From Chloroflexota bacterium (lineage in GTDB: Bacteria > Chloroflexota > Limnocylindria > Limnocylindrales > CSP1-4): DNA of 10,071 nt. The translations under genes were made by a program, and so were the position numbers. The stretch's first letter is position 1. Every line of letters starts with the position of its first letter. The notes below the pieces were generated by a model. The model was not told the DNA's origin and did no database searches. It saw nothing but the letters and a program-made list of their open reading frames with translations. Positions 1 to 6,336 of the stretch are shown piece by piece. The stretch spans positions 1 through 10,071 of the forward strand of contig JACDBP010000377.1 in NCBI GenBank assembly GCA_013694835.1. The letters run 5' to 3'.

Positions 1-455
1 AACTCCTCCTGGCCGGGGAGCGCGACCCGTGCCGGCCTACCGGTCACCGCCGGCAACGTCGCGGAGACTCCCATCTTGTCGACCAGCACGCGGTAGCCGC
101 GCGCGAAGACTGCCCGGACCTCCACGGCACGTTCGTCGCGCACGACGCCGAGCGCATCGCCGGCGGGGATCAGGGCGAAGTCGACATCGCTTCCATCCTC
201 GTACAGCACCCGCCGCTCGATGGCGCCGCCGACGGCAGTCGGCTCGAGGAAGGTGAGGAGCGGTCGACCGAACGCCTCGAGCCATCGAGGGTCAGCGGCA
301 TACGACGGGGGATCGTCGACGAGCAGGACAAGGTCCGTGTCCGACCACGCATCGGCGGGCGTGTCCACCCGGGCGCGCGACCCCACCAGGATCACGGCGC
401 GCACGTCTTCGCGGCGTTCCGCCCACGCCGTTACGGCTGTCACGAGGTCCGACAC
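1..455 (-). CDS. Aminoglycoside 6-adenylyltransferase-like protein (partial, C-terminus outside window)
   Basis: The reading frame runs from GTG at 455 off the left edge, giving 151 complete codons with no stop. The N-terminus resembles streptomycin/aminoglycoside 6-adenylyltransferases (ANT(6), AadE family, PF04439), which transfer AMP from ATP to the drug in the cytoplasm. Visible motifs are the nucleotidyltransferase signature VGSRAR (residues 24-29, with G25 S26), the metal-binding D39-T-D41 in AWSDTDLVLLVDD, the WLEAFGRP block (58-65), and a third likely carboxylate, D92, in DGSDVDFALIP. The GTG is supported by AGGA at 466-463, seven bases upstream, inside the rpoD stop region. The gene starts 9 bases after the rpoD stop with no room for a terminator, so co-transcription with dnaG-rpoD is likely. 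Family membership is fairly sure. Drug resistance as the real role is not, because many environmental homologues are untested. Confidence 0.8.
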   Translation of the reverse strand, partial: MSDLVTAVTAWAERREDVRAVILVGSRARVDTPADAWSDTDLVLLVDDPPSYAADPRWLEAFGRPLLTFLEPTAVGGAIERRVLYEDGSDVDFALIPAGDALGVVRDERAVEVRAVFARGYRVLVDKMGVSATLPAVTGRPARVALPGQEE

Positions 456-464
456 GGCCCGGTC

Positions 465-2114
465 CTACTCCAGGTAGTCCTTGAGCTTCCGGGAGCGCGA
501 CGGGTGGCGCAGCTTGCGCAGCGCCTTTGCCTCGATCTGGCGGATCCGCTCGCGGGTCACGTTGAACTCCTTGCCCACCTCCTCGAGGGTCCGGGCACGC
601 CCGTCCTCCAGGCCGAAGCGCAGCTGGAGCACGCGCCGCTCGCGCCCTGAGAGCGAGTCCAGGACGGCCTCCACCTGTTCCTTGAGCAGCTGGTGCGAGG
701 CGGCCTCCGCCGGTGCCAGGGCGCCGCGATCCTCGATGAAGTCGCCCAGGTGCGAGTCCTCCTCCTCACCGATGGGCGTCTCGAGTGATACCGGCTCCTG
801 CGAGACCTTGATGATCTCGCGGACCTTCTCGGGGGTCACGACCACCTCCTGGCCGCGCGACATGGCCTCCGCGATCTCCTCCACGGTCGGCTCGCGGCCG
901 AGCTCCTGGAGCAGTCCCCGCGAGACACGGATGAGGCGGTTGATCGTCTCGACCATGTGGACGGGGATGCGGATCGTTCGCGCCTGGTCGGCGATCGCTC
1001 GCGTGATCGCCTGCCGGATCCACCAGGTGGCGTAGGTCGAGAACTTGAAGCCCTTCTCGAAGTCGAACTTCTCGACTGCACGGATGAGCCCGATGTTGCC
1101 CTCCTGGATGAGGTCCAGGAACGACATGCCACGGCCGATGTACTTCTTGGCGATCGAGACGACGAGGCGCAGGTTGGCCGAGGTCAGCTGCTCGCGGCCG
1201 TCCTTGCCGATCCGCACCAGACGGCCCCGGCGGTCTCGCGGCTTGAGATGCTGGTCGACCGTCGGGTCGAAGCCCATCTCGCGCATCAGATCGTTGTCGT
1301 GGTTCGAGAGGATCCAGCGGCTCAGCGCATCGTGGCCGACCTCGCGCGACCAGTCGTAGAGCGCGCGCAGGCCGACGTTATCGCGCGAGTCGAGGTCCCC
1401 GTTGTGGGCGGCTCGCCAGGCGAAATCCACCAGCCCCGTGAACCTCTCCGCATCTTTCTCGGTGTTGTAGCCGGTGACCAGGGCCCTGGCCTCCTTGAGC
1501 AGGCCCTTGGTGCCCTCGCCAGCCTCCCGCGCTGCCTTCGTCAAGTGGAAGTCGGGCGTCGGCTGGAGCAGGCCATCCTGTTCGGCGGCTGCGAAGGCAC
1601 CGCGCACGATCTTCTCGGTCTCTGGCCCGTACGGCAGGCGGTGCTGAGGATGCTTGTCCCTGGTCTTGCGCTCGGAGTCGTTGCGGGTCCACTCCCAGAG
1701 CGACAGCACGGCCTTCCAGGGCTCGTCGATGATCTGCTCACCGAGCTCGATGGCCTTGGCCAGGACGACCTCCTCCTCCGCCGTCAGGAGGGGCACCTTG
1801 CCGATCTCCTTGAGGTACATCCGGACGGGGTCGTCGATGCCGATCATGTCGGCGGCGATCGCCTCGAGCTCTTCCTGGGTCGGCTCCTCGGCTTCCTCGG
1901 AAGTGATCTTGGCCGGCGGCTCCTCCCAGGGAGCCTTTTCGCCATCGTCGACGGTCACCGCAACGCCGAGCGCAGCCGCGGCGTCGACACCGGTGGTCTC
2001 TTCGTCGTCCTCGGCGGGGCGCTTGCCGCCGATCGCGTCTTCGTCCGGATCGCGCCGGCGCTTCCGTTCAAGGACGGATGCGACCAGCAGCTTGTCTTCC
2101 GGATTCATGCTCAT
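465..2114 (-). CDS. rpoD: RNA polymerase principal sigma factor RpoD (sigma-70/SigA)
   Basis: This 549-residue group 1 sigma factor directs RNA polymerase to housekeeping promoters. Residues 1-85 are an acidic, low-complexity N-terminus in place of a recognisable region 1.1. Region 1.2 is at about 94-128 (DDPVRMYLKEIGKVPLL). Regions 2.1-2.4 are at about 308-380, including TSANLRLVVSIAKKYIGRGM, the core-binding DLIQEGNIGLIRAVEKFD and the -10 recognition/melting segment YATWWIRQAITRAI. Region 3 is at about 380-450 (IRIPVHMVETINRL). Region 4 is at about 475-545, with the -35-binding helix-turn-helix TLEEVGKEFNVTRERIRQIE. About 175 residues (129-305) are inserted between regions 1.2 and 2.1 and do not look like any sigma region I know. 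The ATG at 2114 overlaps the dnaG stop (ATGA) and has AGGAGG at 2126-2121, six bases upstream, which settles this start over the in-frame ATG at 2108. It is translationally coupled to dnaG. Confidence 0.97.
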   Translation of the reverse strand: MSMNPEDKLLVASVLERKRRRDPDEDAIGGKRPAEDDEETTGVDAAAALGVAVTVDDGEKAPWEEPPAKITSEEAEEPTQEELEAIAADMIGIDDPVRMYLKEIGKVPLLTAEEEVVLAKAIELGEQIIDEPWKAVLSLWEWTRNDSERKTRDKHPQHRLPYGPETEKIVRGAFAAAEQDGLLQPTPDFHLTKAAREAGEGTKGLLKEARALVTGYNTEKDAERFTGLVDFAWRAAHNGDLDSRDNVGLRALYDWSREVGHDALSRWILSNHDNDLMREMGFDPTVDQHLKPRDRRGRLVRIGKDGREQLTSANLRLVVSIAKKYIGRGMSFLDLIQEGNIGLIRAVEKFDFEKGFKFSTYATWWIRQAITRAIADQARTIRIPVHMVETINRLIRVSRGLLQELGREPTVEEIAEAMSRGQEVVVTPEKVREIIKVSQEPVSLETPIGEEEDSHLGDFIEDRGALAPAEAASHQLLKEQVEAVLDSLSGRERRVLQLRFGLEDGRARTLEEVGKEFNVTRERIRQIEAKALRKLRHPSRSRKLKDYLE

Positions 2115-4108
2115 GCCAGGCCTCCTGCGTGGGTAGGTGTCGGTGGGGTCTCGGGTCGTGGCCTGCGATGGAGCAGACTGTTCTCGTTCTTGAGGATGTC
2201 GACGTCCGCGCGCTCCTGCCGGAGTGCCGCGATCTCGCGACGGATGCGATCGGTGGTCGCCTCGTCGTCGGCCGCTTCGGCCTCCACGAGCTCGGCGCGC
2301 TTGTACTCGAACAGCTCGTCAAGCTTCCGGCGCCGGAGCAGCAGCATGCAGTCGGCGAGGGCGCCGTCGAGCCCCTCGTCCGTGTCGGGAAGTGGGTCGG
2401 TCCGGGCGTACAGCGTTCGGGCGATCGCCCCGACCGTCGGGTCCAGGCTGTCCAGGAACGGCTTGCGTTCGAAGGGTCGCTCACCATCCGGACCGCGGTG
2501 GGCGAGGATCGCCCGCCACAGCTCGCGGGCGGGCGTCGTGATGAGCTCCTCGGGCCGTAGGCGGGTGCGGATGCGCTCCTGGCGCTCCGGGTGGACGAGG
2601 ATGAGTCGGAGGAGGGTCGATTCGACCGGCTCCAGCATGCGCCGCACAGCCTCCGGATCGAGGGCCCCCGGGACCGACAGCAGGGCGTCGAGGTCGATAC
2701 GGCGGCCACCGTGATCCCCTGGCCCGCCGCTCTGGACGCCAGCGCCGGGCCGCTGGATCCCGCCGAGGGGAGCGTCGGTCCGGCGCAGCGACTCGAGCAG
2801 GACCCGCTCGTCCACGCCGGAGCGTCGGGCCAGCAGCTGGAGGTAGCCGTCCCGGCGCACCGGGTCGCCGATCGTCCGCAGCGTCGGGATCACCGCGTTC
2901 ACCAGCCGCTCGCGGCCCTGGATCGTGCGCGCGTCGTGCCGCTGGGCGTAGCGGTCGATGAGGTACTCCATGATCGGCTGCGGCTCGTCGGCCGCCTTGC
3001 GCCAGGTCTCCGGCTCGTCGCGCATCACCTCGTCCGGGTCCTTGCCCGCGGGGAGGCGCACGACGCCGACCTCCGTCAGCCTGCCCCGGTGCGGGCTCCG
3101 CTCGATCTCGCTCACGAGCGCGGAGAGCTCGGTGGCACCGAAGGTCGCGGCACTCTGGCCGGCCGCGTCGACGTCATAGGCCAGGGCGATCTCAGGCGCG
3201 TACCGGGTGACGAGCTCGATATGGCCCGGCGTGAGCGCGGTGCCGAGGCTGCACACGACGTTCTCGAAACCGGCCTGGTGGGCCATCAGCGCGTCGGTGT
3301 TGCCCTCCACGATGACCGCGCGGCCTGTCTTCCGGATCGCGCCCTTGGCCTTGTCGATGAGATAGAGCGTGCGGCTCTTGTCGAACAGCTGCGTGGCGGA
3401 GGTGTGGAGGTACTTCGGGCCCGTGCCGCGGCCGTCCGGCGTGTTCCGCTCCGCGCCGAGGATCCTGCCACCCAAGCCCGTCGGGTTCCCGTTGGCGTCA
3501 CGGATGGGGAAGATGATGCGGCCCCTGAAGGTGTCGTAGACGCCGCGGCGGCGCTGGCTCCGCTTGGCGATCCCGGTATCGATCAGCTCGTCCTCGCGGA
3601 CGCCGCGCTTGGTGACGAGGCGCGTGGAAAGCTCGTCCCATGCCTCCAGCGACCAACCCAGCTGGTGGGTCTCGATGGTCGCGTCGGTGAAGCCCCGCCC
3701 GTGCAGGTACTCGAGGGCAGCCTGACCGTGTTTGGTGCCGGTCAGGACCTGGTGGTAGAACGCGATCGCCTGCTCGAGCACCTCGCGCAGACGCTTGCGC
3801 CGGGCGTCCTCGCGGCTGGACCGCTCGTCGAGCTCCACCCCGGCGCGGGCAGCGAGGCGCCGGAGGACCTCCGGGAAGTCGATGCCGTCACGTTCCATGA
3901 CGAAGGAGAAGAGGTCACCGCCCTTGCCGCAACCGAAGCACTTCCAGCTCTCCCGAGCGGGCGTGACCGTGAAGCTGGGGGTCTTCTCACCGTGGAAGGG
4001 ACAGAGGCCCTTGAAGGTGGTGCCTGCCTTGCGCAGGCTGACGCTCTCGCCGACGATCTCGACGAGGTCCAGCTTGCTCTTGATCTCGGCTGCAACGCCG
4101 ACCGACAA
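2111..4108 (-). CDS. dnaG: DNA primase DnaG
   Basis: This 665-residue protein is close to the usual bacterial primase length. It makes RNA primers at the replication fork with the DnaB helicase. The N-terminal CHC2 zinc-binding domain has C36-P-F-H39 and C57-F-G-C60 (WKCFGCGKGGD). The catalytic core follows with YDTFRGRIIFPIRD (191-204). The TOPRIM domain has VIVEGNTDALMAHQAGF (265-281, E268), SLGTALTPGH (287-296) and the metal-binding D312-V-D314 of YDVDAAG. The C-terminal third is mainly helical with a charged coiled-coil-like end (about 590-645), where primases bind DnaB. The start is TTG at 4108, chosen because AGGAG lies six bases upstream at 4119-4115 and the protein begins in the family's usual place, just before the helix leading to the zinc domain. 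It is the first gene of the dnaG-rpoD unit, behind the promoter near 4237-4265. Confidence 0.97.
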   Translation of the reverse strand: MSVGVAAEIKSKLDLVEIVGESVSLRKAGTTFKGLCPFHGEKTPSFTVTPARESWKCFGCGKGGDLFSFVMERDGIDFPEVLRRLAARAGVELDERSSREDARRKRLREVLEQAIAFYHQVLTGTKHGQAALEYLHGRGFTDATIETHQLGWSLEAWDELSTRLVTKRGVREDELIDTGIAKRSQRRRGVYDTFRGRIIFPIRDANGNPTGLGGRILGAERNTPDGRGTGPKYLHTSATQLFDKSRTLYLIDKAKGAIRKTGRAVIVEGNTDALMAHQAGFENVVCSLGTALTPGHIELVTRYAPEIALAYDVDAAGQSAATFGATELSALVSEIERSPHRGRLTEVGVVRLPAGKDPDEVMRDEPETWRKAADEPQPIMEYLIDRYAQRHDARTIQGRERLVNAVIPTLRTIGDPVRRDGYLQLLARRSGVDERVLLESLRRTDAPLGGIQRPGAGVQSGGPGDHGGRRIDLDALLSVPGALDPEAVRRMLEPVESTLLRLILVHPERQERIRTRLRPEELITTPARELWRAILAHRGPDGERPFERKPFLDSLDPTVGAIARTLYARTDPLPDTDEGLDGALADCMLLLRRRKLDELFEYKRAELVEAEAADDEATTDRIRREIAALRQERADVDILKNENSLLHRRPRPETPPTPTHAGGLA
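2121..2126 (-). promoter_or_regulatory. Ribosome binding site of rpoD
   Basis: A full AGGAGG lies within the last codons of dnaG, six bases before the ATG at 2114. It fixes the rpoD start and, with the ATGA overlap, indicates coupled translation. Confidence 0.85.
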
Positions 4109-4114
4109 CCGCTA

Positions 4115-4119
4115 CTCCT
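4115..4119 (-). promoter_or_regulatory. Ribosome binding site of dnaG (decides a TTG start)
   Basis: AGGAG lies six bases before TTG at 4108. No ATG or GTG with comparable spacing precedes the conserved N-terminus, so the rare TTG start is well supported. Confidence 0.8.
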
Positions 4120-4130
4120 GGCCTTTCGCT

Positions 4131-4158
4131 CGTCCGGCCGCACTGGGGGCCTCGGACG
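4131..4158 (-). other. Possible hairpin in the dnaG 5' leader
   Basis: CGTCC/GGACG (5 bp) plus GGCC/GGCC (4 bp), separated by a two-base bulge, close an 8-base loop about 12 bases upstream of the dnaG ribosome binding site. It would lie in the untranslated leader of the mRNA. In such GC-rich DNA, stems of this size arise by chance, so any regulatory role is speculative. Confidence 0.25.
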
Positions 4159-4206
4159 CTCTGCCGGGTGCCGCCGCCACGGTTCCCCGGACATGGACAT
4201 GCGCCG

Positions 4207-4267
4207 TGTCAAGTCTTGACAAGGCGCTAGTTCCGTAGGATACGCCCTTGACAAGGTCTTGACAAGG
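4207..4267. repeat. Three CTTGACAAGG boxes overlapping the dnaG promoter (candidate operator array)
   Basis: CTTGACAAGG occurs exactly at 4215-4224, 4247-4256 and 4258-4267. Starts are 32 and 11 bases apart, close to three turns and one turn of the helix. CTTGACAAG is itself a palindrome around a central A/T. The first box also forms the right half of a 15-base inverted repeat (4207-4221: TGTCAAG, centre T, CTTGACA). The middle box extends to an 11-base palindrome (4246-4256). On the minus strand the outer box supplies the -35 element of the dnaG promoter and the first box falls near +8 to +16. This is typical placement for a repressor straddling a promoter. The repeat is seen directly; its binding protein is unknown. 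Confidence 0.7.
4237..4265 (-). promoter_or_regulatory. Predicted sigma-70 promoter of the dnaG-rpoD operon
   Basis: On the minus strand TTGTCA (4265-4260) is followed, after exactly 17 bases, by TATCCT (4242-4237). These match the -35 and -10 consensus at 5 of 6 and 4 of 6 positions. Transcription would start near 4230, leaving a leader of about 120 bases before dnaG. It is the only well-spaced pair I found in the 188-base gap. The -35 lies inside a CTTGACAAG box. Confidence 0.6.
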
Positions 4268-4296
4268 TCCAGAACGGGGGTGGCGGCCGGGTCCTG

Positions 4297-5085
4297 CTAC
4301 CGCTCGCCGCGAACCGCCCAGGCGCGCGCGGTCATCCGGAGCGTGCCATCCGGCGCCACTGGCACAGATGCCCGGAGCCGCTCGCGAAGCCGCTCCTGCC
4401 GCCCGGCGTCGAGCCCGGCGGCATAGGCCGGTGCAGCTCCCACGCCGGTGAGGAACGGCCCCCAGTAGTCATCGAAGTCGCGGAACTCTGTCGGGATGTC
4501 GATCGAGCGAACCTCGACGGCGGTGAGTCCGGCATCTGACCATAGGCGGGTGAGGCCCGCTGGGTTCGTGATCGAGAAGCGGCGACCCTCGTCGCGTTGC
4601 GCGGCGGCGGCATCGAGCACGGTGGCGGCGTCCCAGAAGCGCCGCATCAGCTCCATCCCCTCGGCATAGTCCCAGACGTAGGCTGCCACCGTCCCTCGCG
4701 GACGAGTCAGCCGGACGGCCTCTCGCAATGCCGCCGCCGCGTCCGGCACGAAGTTCAGCACGAGGCCGCTGACGACGGCGTCAGCGCTGCCGGCCTGGCC
4801 GGGCACCGCCTCCGCCGAGCCGATGACGAAGCGGACGCCGTCGCGGGAGGTCCGCTGCGCCGCAGCACTGAGGAAGTCGGCCGATGGATCCACGGCGAGC
4901 ACCGTCCGGGGTGCCGCAAGCTCCAGGATGCGAGCCGTGAGGTTGCCCGTGCCGCAACCGACGTCGATCCAGTCTGCGCCCGGCCGGATCGCGAGCCACT
5001 CCAGGAATGGGGCGGCCACGAGCCTGCTCCAGCGCCCCACATACCACTCGTAGTCGTCCGAACCGGACCAGCGCTCGGCCGTCAC
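4297..5085 (-). CDS. Class I SAM-dependent methyltransferase (substrate unknown)
   Basis: This 262-residue cytosolic protein has the Rossmann-like methyltransferase fold (UbiE/Methyltransf_11 type). Motif I is DVGCGTGNLTARILE (41-55), which binds S-adenosylmethionine. The acidic end of strand 2 is VLAVDPS (D66), the adenine-side segment is GSAEAVPG (89-96), and motif IV is ADAVVSGLVLNFVPD (101-115). The post-motif segment, about 127-137 (TRPRGTVAAYV), is standard. The N-terminal DDYEWYVGRWSRLVAAPFLEW is typical of a group annotated only as methyltransferases, so the substrate cannot be named. The chosen start is GTG at 5085; it has no clear ribosome binding site, but the frame holds no ATG, GTG or TTG between it and a stop at 5193. 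It is divergent from the nitroreductase-family gene at 5228 and lies upstream of the dnaG operon without an obvious terminator. Confidence 0.88.
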   Translation of the reverse strand: MTAERWSGSDDYEWYVGRWSRLVAAPFLEWLAIRPGADWIDVGCGTGNLTARILELAAPRTVLAVDPSADFLSAAAQRTSRDGVRFVIGSAEAVPGQAGSADAVVSGLVLNFVPDAAAALREAVRLTRPRGTVAAYVWDYAEGMELMRRFWDAATVLDAAAAQRDEGRRFSITNPAGLTRLWSDAGLTAVEVRSIDIPTEFRDFDDYWGPFLTGVGAAPAYAAGLDAGRQERLRERLRASVPVAPDGTLRMTARAWAVRGER

Positions 5086-5217
5086 CGGGTACGCGCGCTC
5101 CGAGCTGTCATCGGGGCGATGGTACGGGATGAGATGGCCCTGGGTGCCTCGGAATGCGCGGTCGTCGCCGAAGGTTCGATGATTGGGCGGTCAGCACCGA
5201 TCGCCAGCCTCTCCCGC

Positions 5218-5222
5218 AGGAG
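5218..5222 (+). promoter_or_regulatory. Ribosome binding site deciding the start of the F420-dependent protein
   Basis: AGGAG lies five bases before ATG at 5228. It favours this start over an in-frame upstream ATG at 5183, which would place the Shine-Dalgarno site inside the gene. The site is also the right arm of a small CTCC-CGCA-GGAG inverted repeat. Confidence 0.75.
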
Positions 5223-5227
5223 CGCTC

Positions 5228-5656
5228 ATGAGTCCTCACACCCCCGACTACTGGCAGAAGATGAATGCCGGAGTGATCGAGTCCTTCCGCTCGAGCGGCG
5301 GACGCCCACGGCGGCGCACGTTGCCCTTGCTGCTGTTGACTACCGTGGGCGCGAGGAGCGGCAGATCGCACACGACGCCGCTCAACTTCAGCACCGACGG
5401 CGGTCGGCTGGTCGTGATCGCGTCCAAGGGCGGTTCAGCGACACACCCCAGCTGGTACCACAACCTGGTGGCGAACCCGCAGGTCAAGGTCGAACTCGGC
5501 AACGAGACCTTCCGGGCACGCGCGGTACCGGCGATGGAGCCAGAGCGGACGCGGCTGTTCGCCCAGCAAGCCGCCCAGATGCCATTCTTCGACAGCTACC
5601 GCAAGCGCGTCAAGGCACGGCAGATCCCAGTGGTGGTGCTTGAGCGGATCGGCTGA
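5228..5656 (+). CDS. Deazaflavin (F420)-dependent nitroreductase-family protein
   Basis: This 142-residue protein belongs to the Ddn/Rv3547-type family (PF04075), small split-barrel proteins that bind coenzyme F420 and reduce quinones, nitro-compounds or other acceptors. Family marks are TTVGARSGRSHTTPLNF (38-54, the phosphate/F420-binding G-R-x-S-G...PL block), LVVIASKGGS (61-70), the HPSWYHNLVANPQVKVEL segment (73-90) and the C-terminal FFDSYRKRVKARQIPVVVLER (120-140). No signal peptide or membrane helix is visible; members act in the cytoplasm or loosely at the membrane. ATG at 5228 has AGGAG five bases upstream. Its presence implies the host makes F420, known from Actinobacteria, some Chloroflexota and methanogens. 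The natural substrate cannot be read from sequence. Upstream is a 142-base gap shared with the divergent methyltransferase, in which I see no clear promoter. Confidence 0.9.
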   Translation: MSPHTPDYWQKMNAGVIESFRSSGGRPRRRTLPLLLLTTVGARSGRSHTTPLNFSTDGGRLVVIASKGGSATHPSWYHNLVANPQVKVELGNETFRARAVPAMEPERTRLFAQQAAQMPFFDSYRKRVKARQIPVVVLERIG

Positions 5657-5702
5657 CCGCGAGAGCCGGAGCGGTGGTCGATTCGCGAGGGCCGTTCGTC
5701 GT

Positions 5703-5723
5703 TCGGTCATCGGTGACCGATGA
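5703..5723. repeat. Two overlapping inverted repeats before the DUF4287 gene
   Basis: TCGGTCA (5703-5709) and TGACCGA (5714-5720) are perfect 7-base arms around the loop TCGG. TCATCGG (5707-5713) and CCGATGA (5717-5723) are perfect 7-base arms around TGA. They share bases, so only one hairpin can form at a time. They lie 18-38 bases before ATG 5741, in the 84-base gap after the F420-dependent gene. No T tract follows, so a simple terminator is unlikely; an operator or a leader structure is possible. Confidence 0.5.
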
Positions 5724-5729
5724 GTACAG

Positions 5730-5734
5730 AGGAG
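5730..5734 (+). promoter_or_regulatory. Ribosome binding site of the frameshifted DUF4287 gene
   Basis: AGGAG lies six bases before ATG at 5741. It marks the ancestral start of the gene, although the frame opened there is interrupted after 34 codons. Confidence 0.75.
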
Positions 5735-5740
5735 AGGGCC

Positions 5741-6288
5741 ATGAGCAGCCAGGACCCGGCATGGGCGTCGATGGTGGCGAGCCTCGAGCGTAGCAGCGGG
5801 CACTCGCTGGACGATGGATCGAGCTCGTGCGCTCCCGCGGGCTAGGGAAACACGGTGCCATCACCAGGTTCCTGCGCGAGGAGCACGGCCTCAGCGGTGG
5901 CTACGCGAACCTCATCGCTCTGCGGGCGCTGGCATCGGCAGACGATCCCGCGGGCGACCAGCTCGTGGAGGCGATGTACTCGGGCAGGAACGCCGCGCTT
6001 CGACCGATCCACGACGCGGTGGTGACGATGGCGGCCGGATTCGGCGACGACGTGAAGCTCGAGCCCAAGAAGGCCTGGGTCTCGCTGCGCCGCAACAAGC
6101 AGTTCGCGATGGTCGGCCCGGGCACGCGAAGCCGCGTCGACCTCTGCCTGAACCTGGACGATGTGGCGCCGGCCGGTCGCCTGGAGCCGATGACCGGCAT
6201 GGCGAGTCGCCGGGTCCGGCTTTCGGACGTCGCCGAGGTGGACGCAGAGCTGGAAGCCTGGCTGCGGGCGGCGTACGACCGGCGCTGA
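5741..6288 (+). pseudogene. DUF4287/DUF5655-domain protein, frameshifted near the 5' end
   Basis: ATG 5741, behind AGGAG, opens a frame that ends at a TAG (5843-5845). The downstream frame continues to 6288 and carries the rest of the protein. The N-terminal piece ends ...SSGHSLDD and the other frame resumes IELVRSRGLGKHG. Re-reading T5815 restores DDWIELVRSRGLGKHG, the expected DUF4287 sequence. One base is therefore missing between 5815 and 5816 (GATTGG written as GATGG). Restored, the product has 182 residues: DUF4287 at about 5-60 (GLGKHGAITRFLREEHGL.GGYANLIA) and DUF5655 at about 75-180 (LRPIHDAVVTM, KKAWVSLRRNKQFAMV, RVDLCLNLDD). Its biochemical role is unknown. As it stands, only a shortened product from GTG 5827 (153 residues), without a ribosome binding site, could be made. 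A sequencing or assembly error is as likely as a real mutation. Confidence 0.82.
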
Positions 6289-6297
6289 CGCAGGGCC

Positions 6298-6330
6298 AGC
6301 TGGATCCGGCCGATGCTCGTCGCTCCAGCT
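6298..6330. terminator. Weak candidate bidirectional terminator between convergent genes
   Basis: AGCTGGA (6298-6304) and TCCAGCT (6324-6330) are perfect 7-base arms around a 19-base loop, in the 48-base gap between two convergent genes. Placement suits a shared terminator. The loop is long and there is no T tract, so support is weak. Confidence 0.25.
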
Positions 6331-6336
6331 ACGCCT

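Noticed and set aside
957..2714. Plus-strand open frame of 585 codons over rpoD and dnaG
   Set aside because: It is antisense to two certain genes. Its sequence is the low-complexity V/L/D/R pattern produced by the complement of GC-rich codons, and no domain is recognisable.
2591..4219. Plus-strand open frame of 542 codons over dnaG
   Set aside because: It is a shadow of dnaG on the opposite strand, with no ribosome binding site and no recognisable motif.
4216..4244. Plus-strand promoter with perfect TTGACA and GATACG at 17-base spacing
   Set aside because: The -10 matches at only 3 of 6 positions, and the next plus-strand gene starts about 1 kb away beyond an antisense gene. The TTGACA is explained as part of the repeated palindromic box.
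4215..4267. CRISPR-like or origin-like repeat array
   Set aside because: Three 10-base boxes with unequal spacing and no spacers of constant length are not a CRISPR. No DnaA-box (TTATCCACA-like) sequence or AT-rich unwinding stretch is present for an origin.
4597..5643. Plus-strand open frame of 348 codons over the methyltransferase and nitroreductase-family genes
   Set aside because: It crosses two recognisable genes in the wrong frame or strand and shows no family motif.
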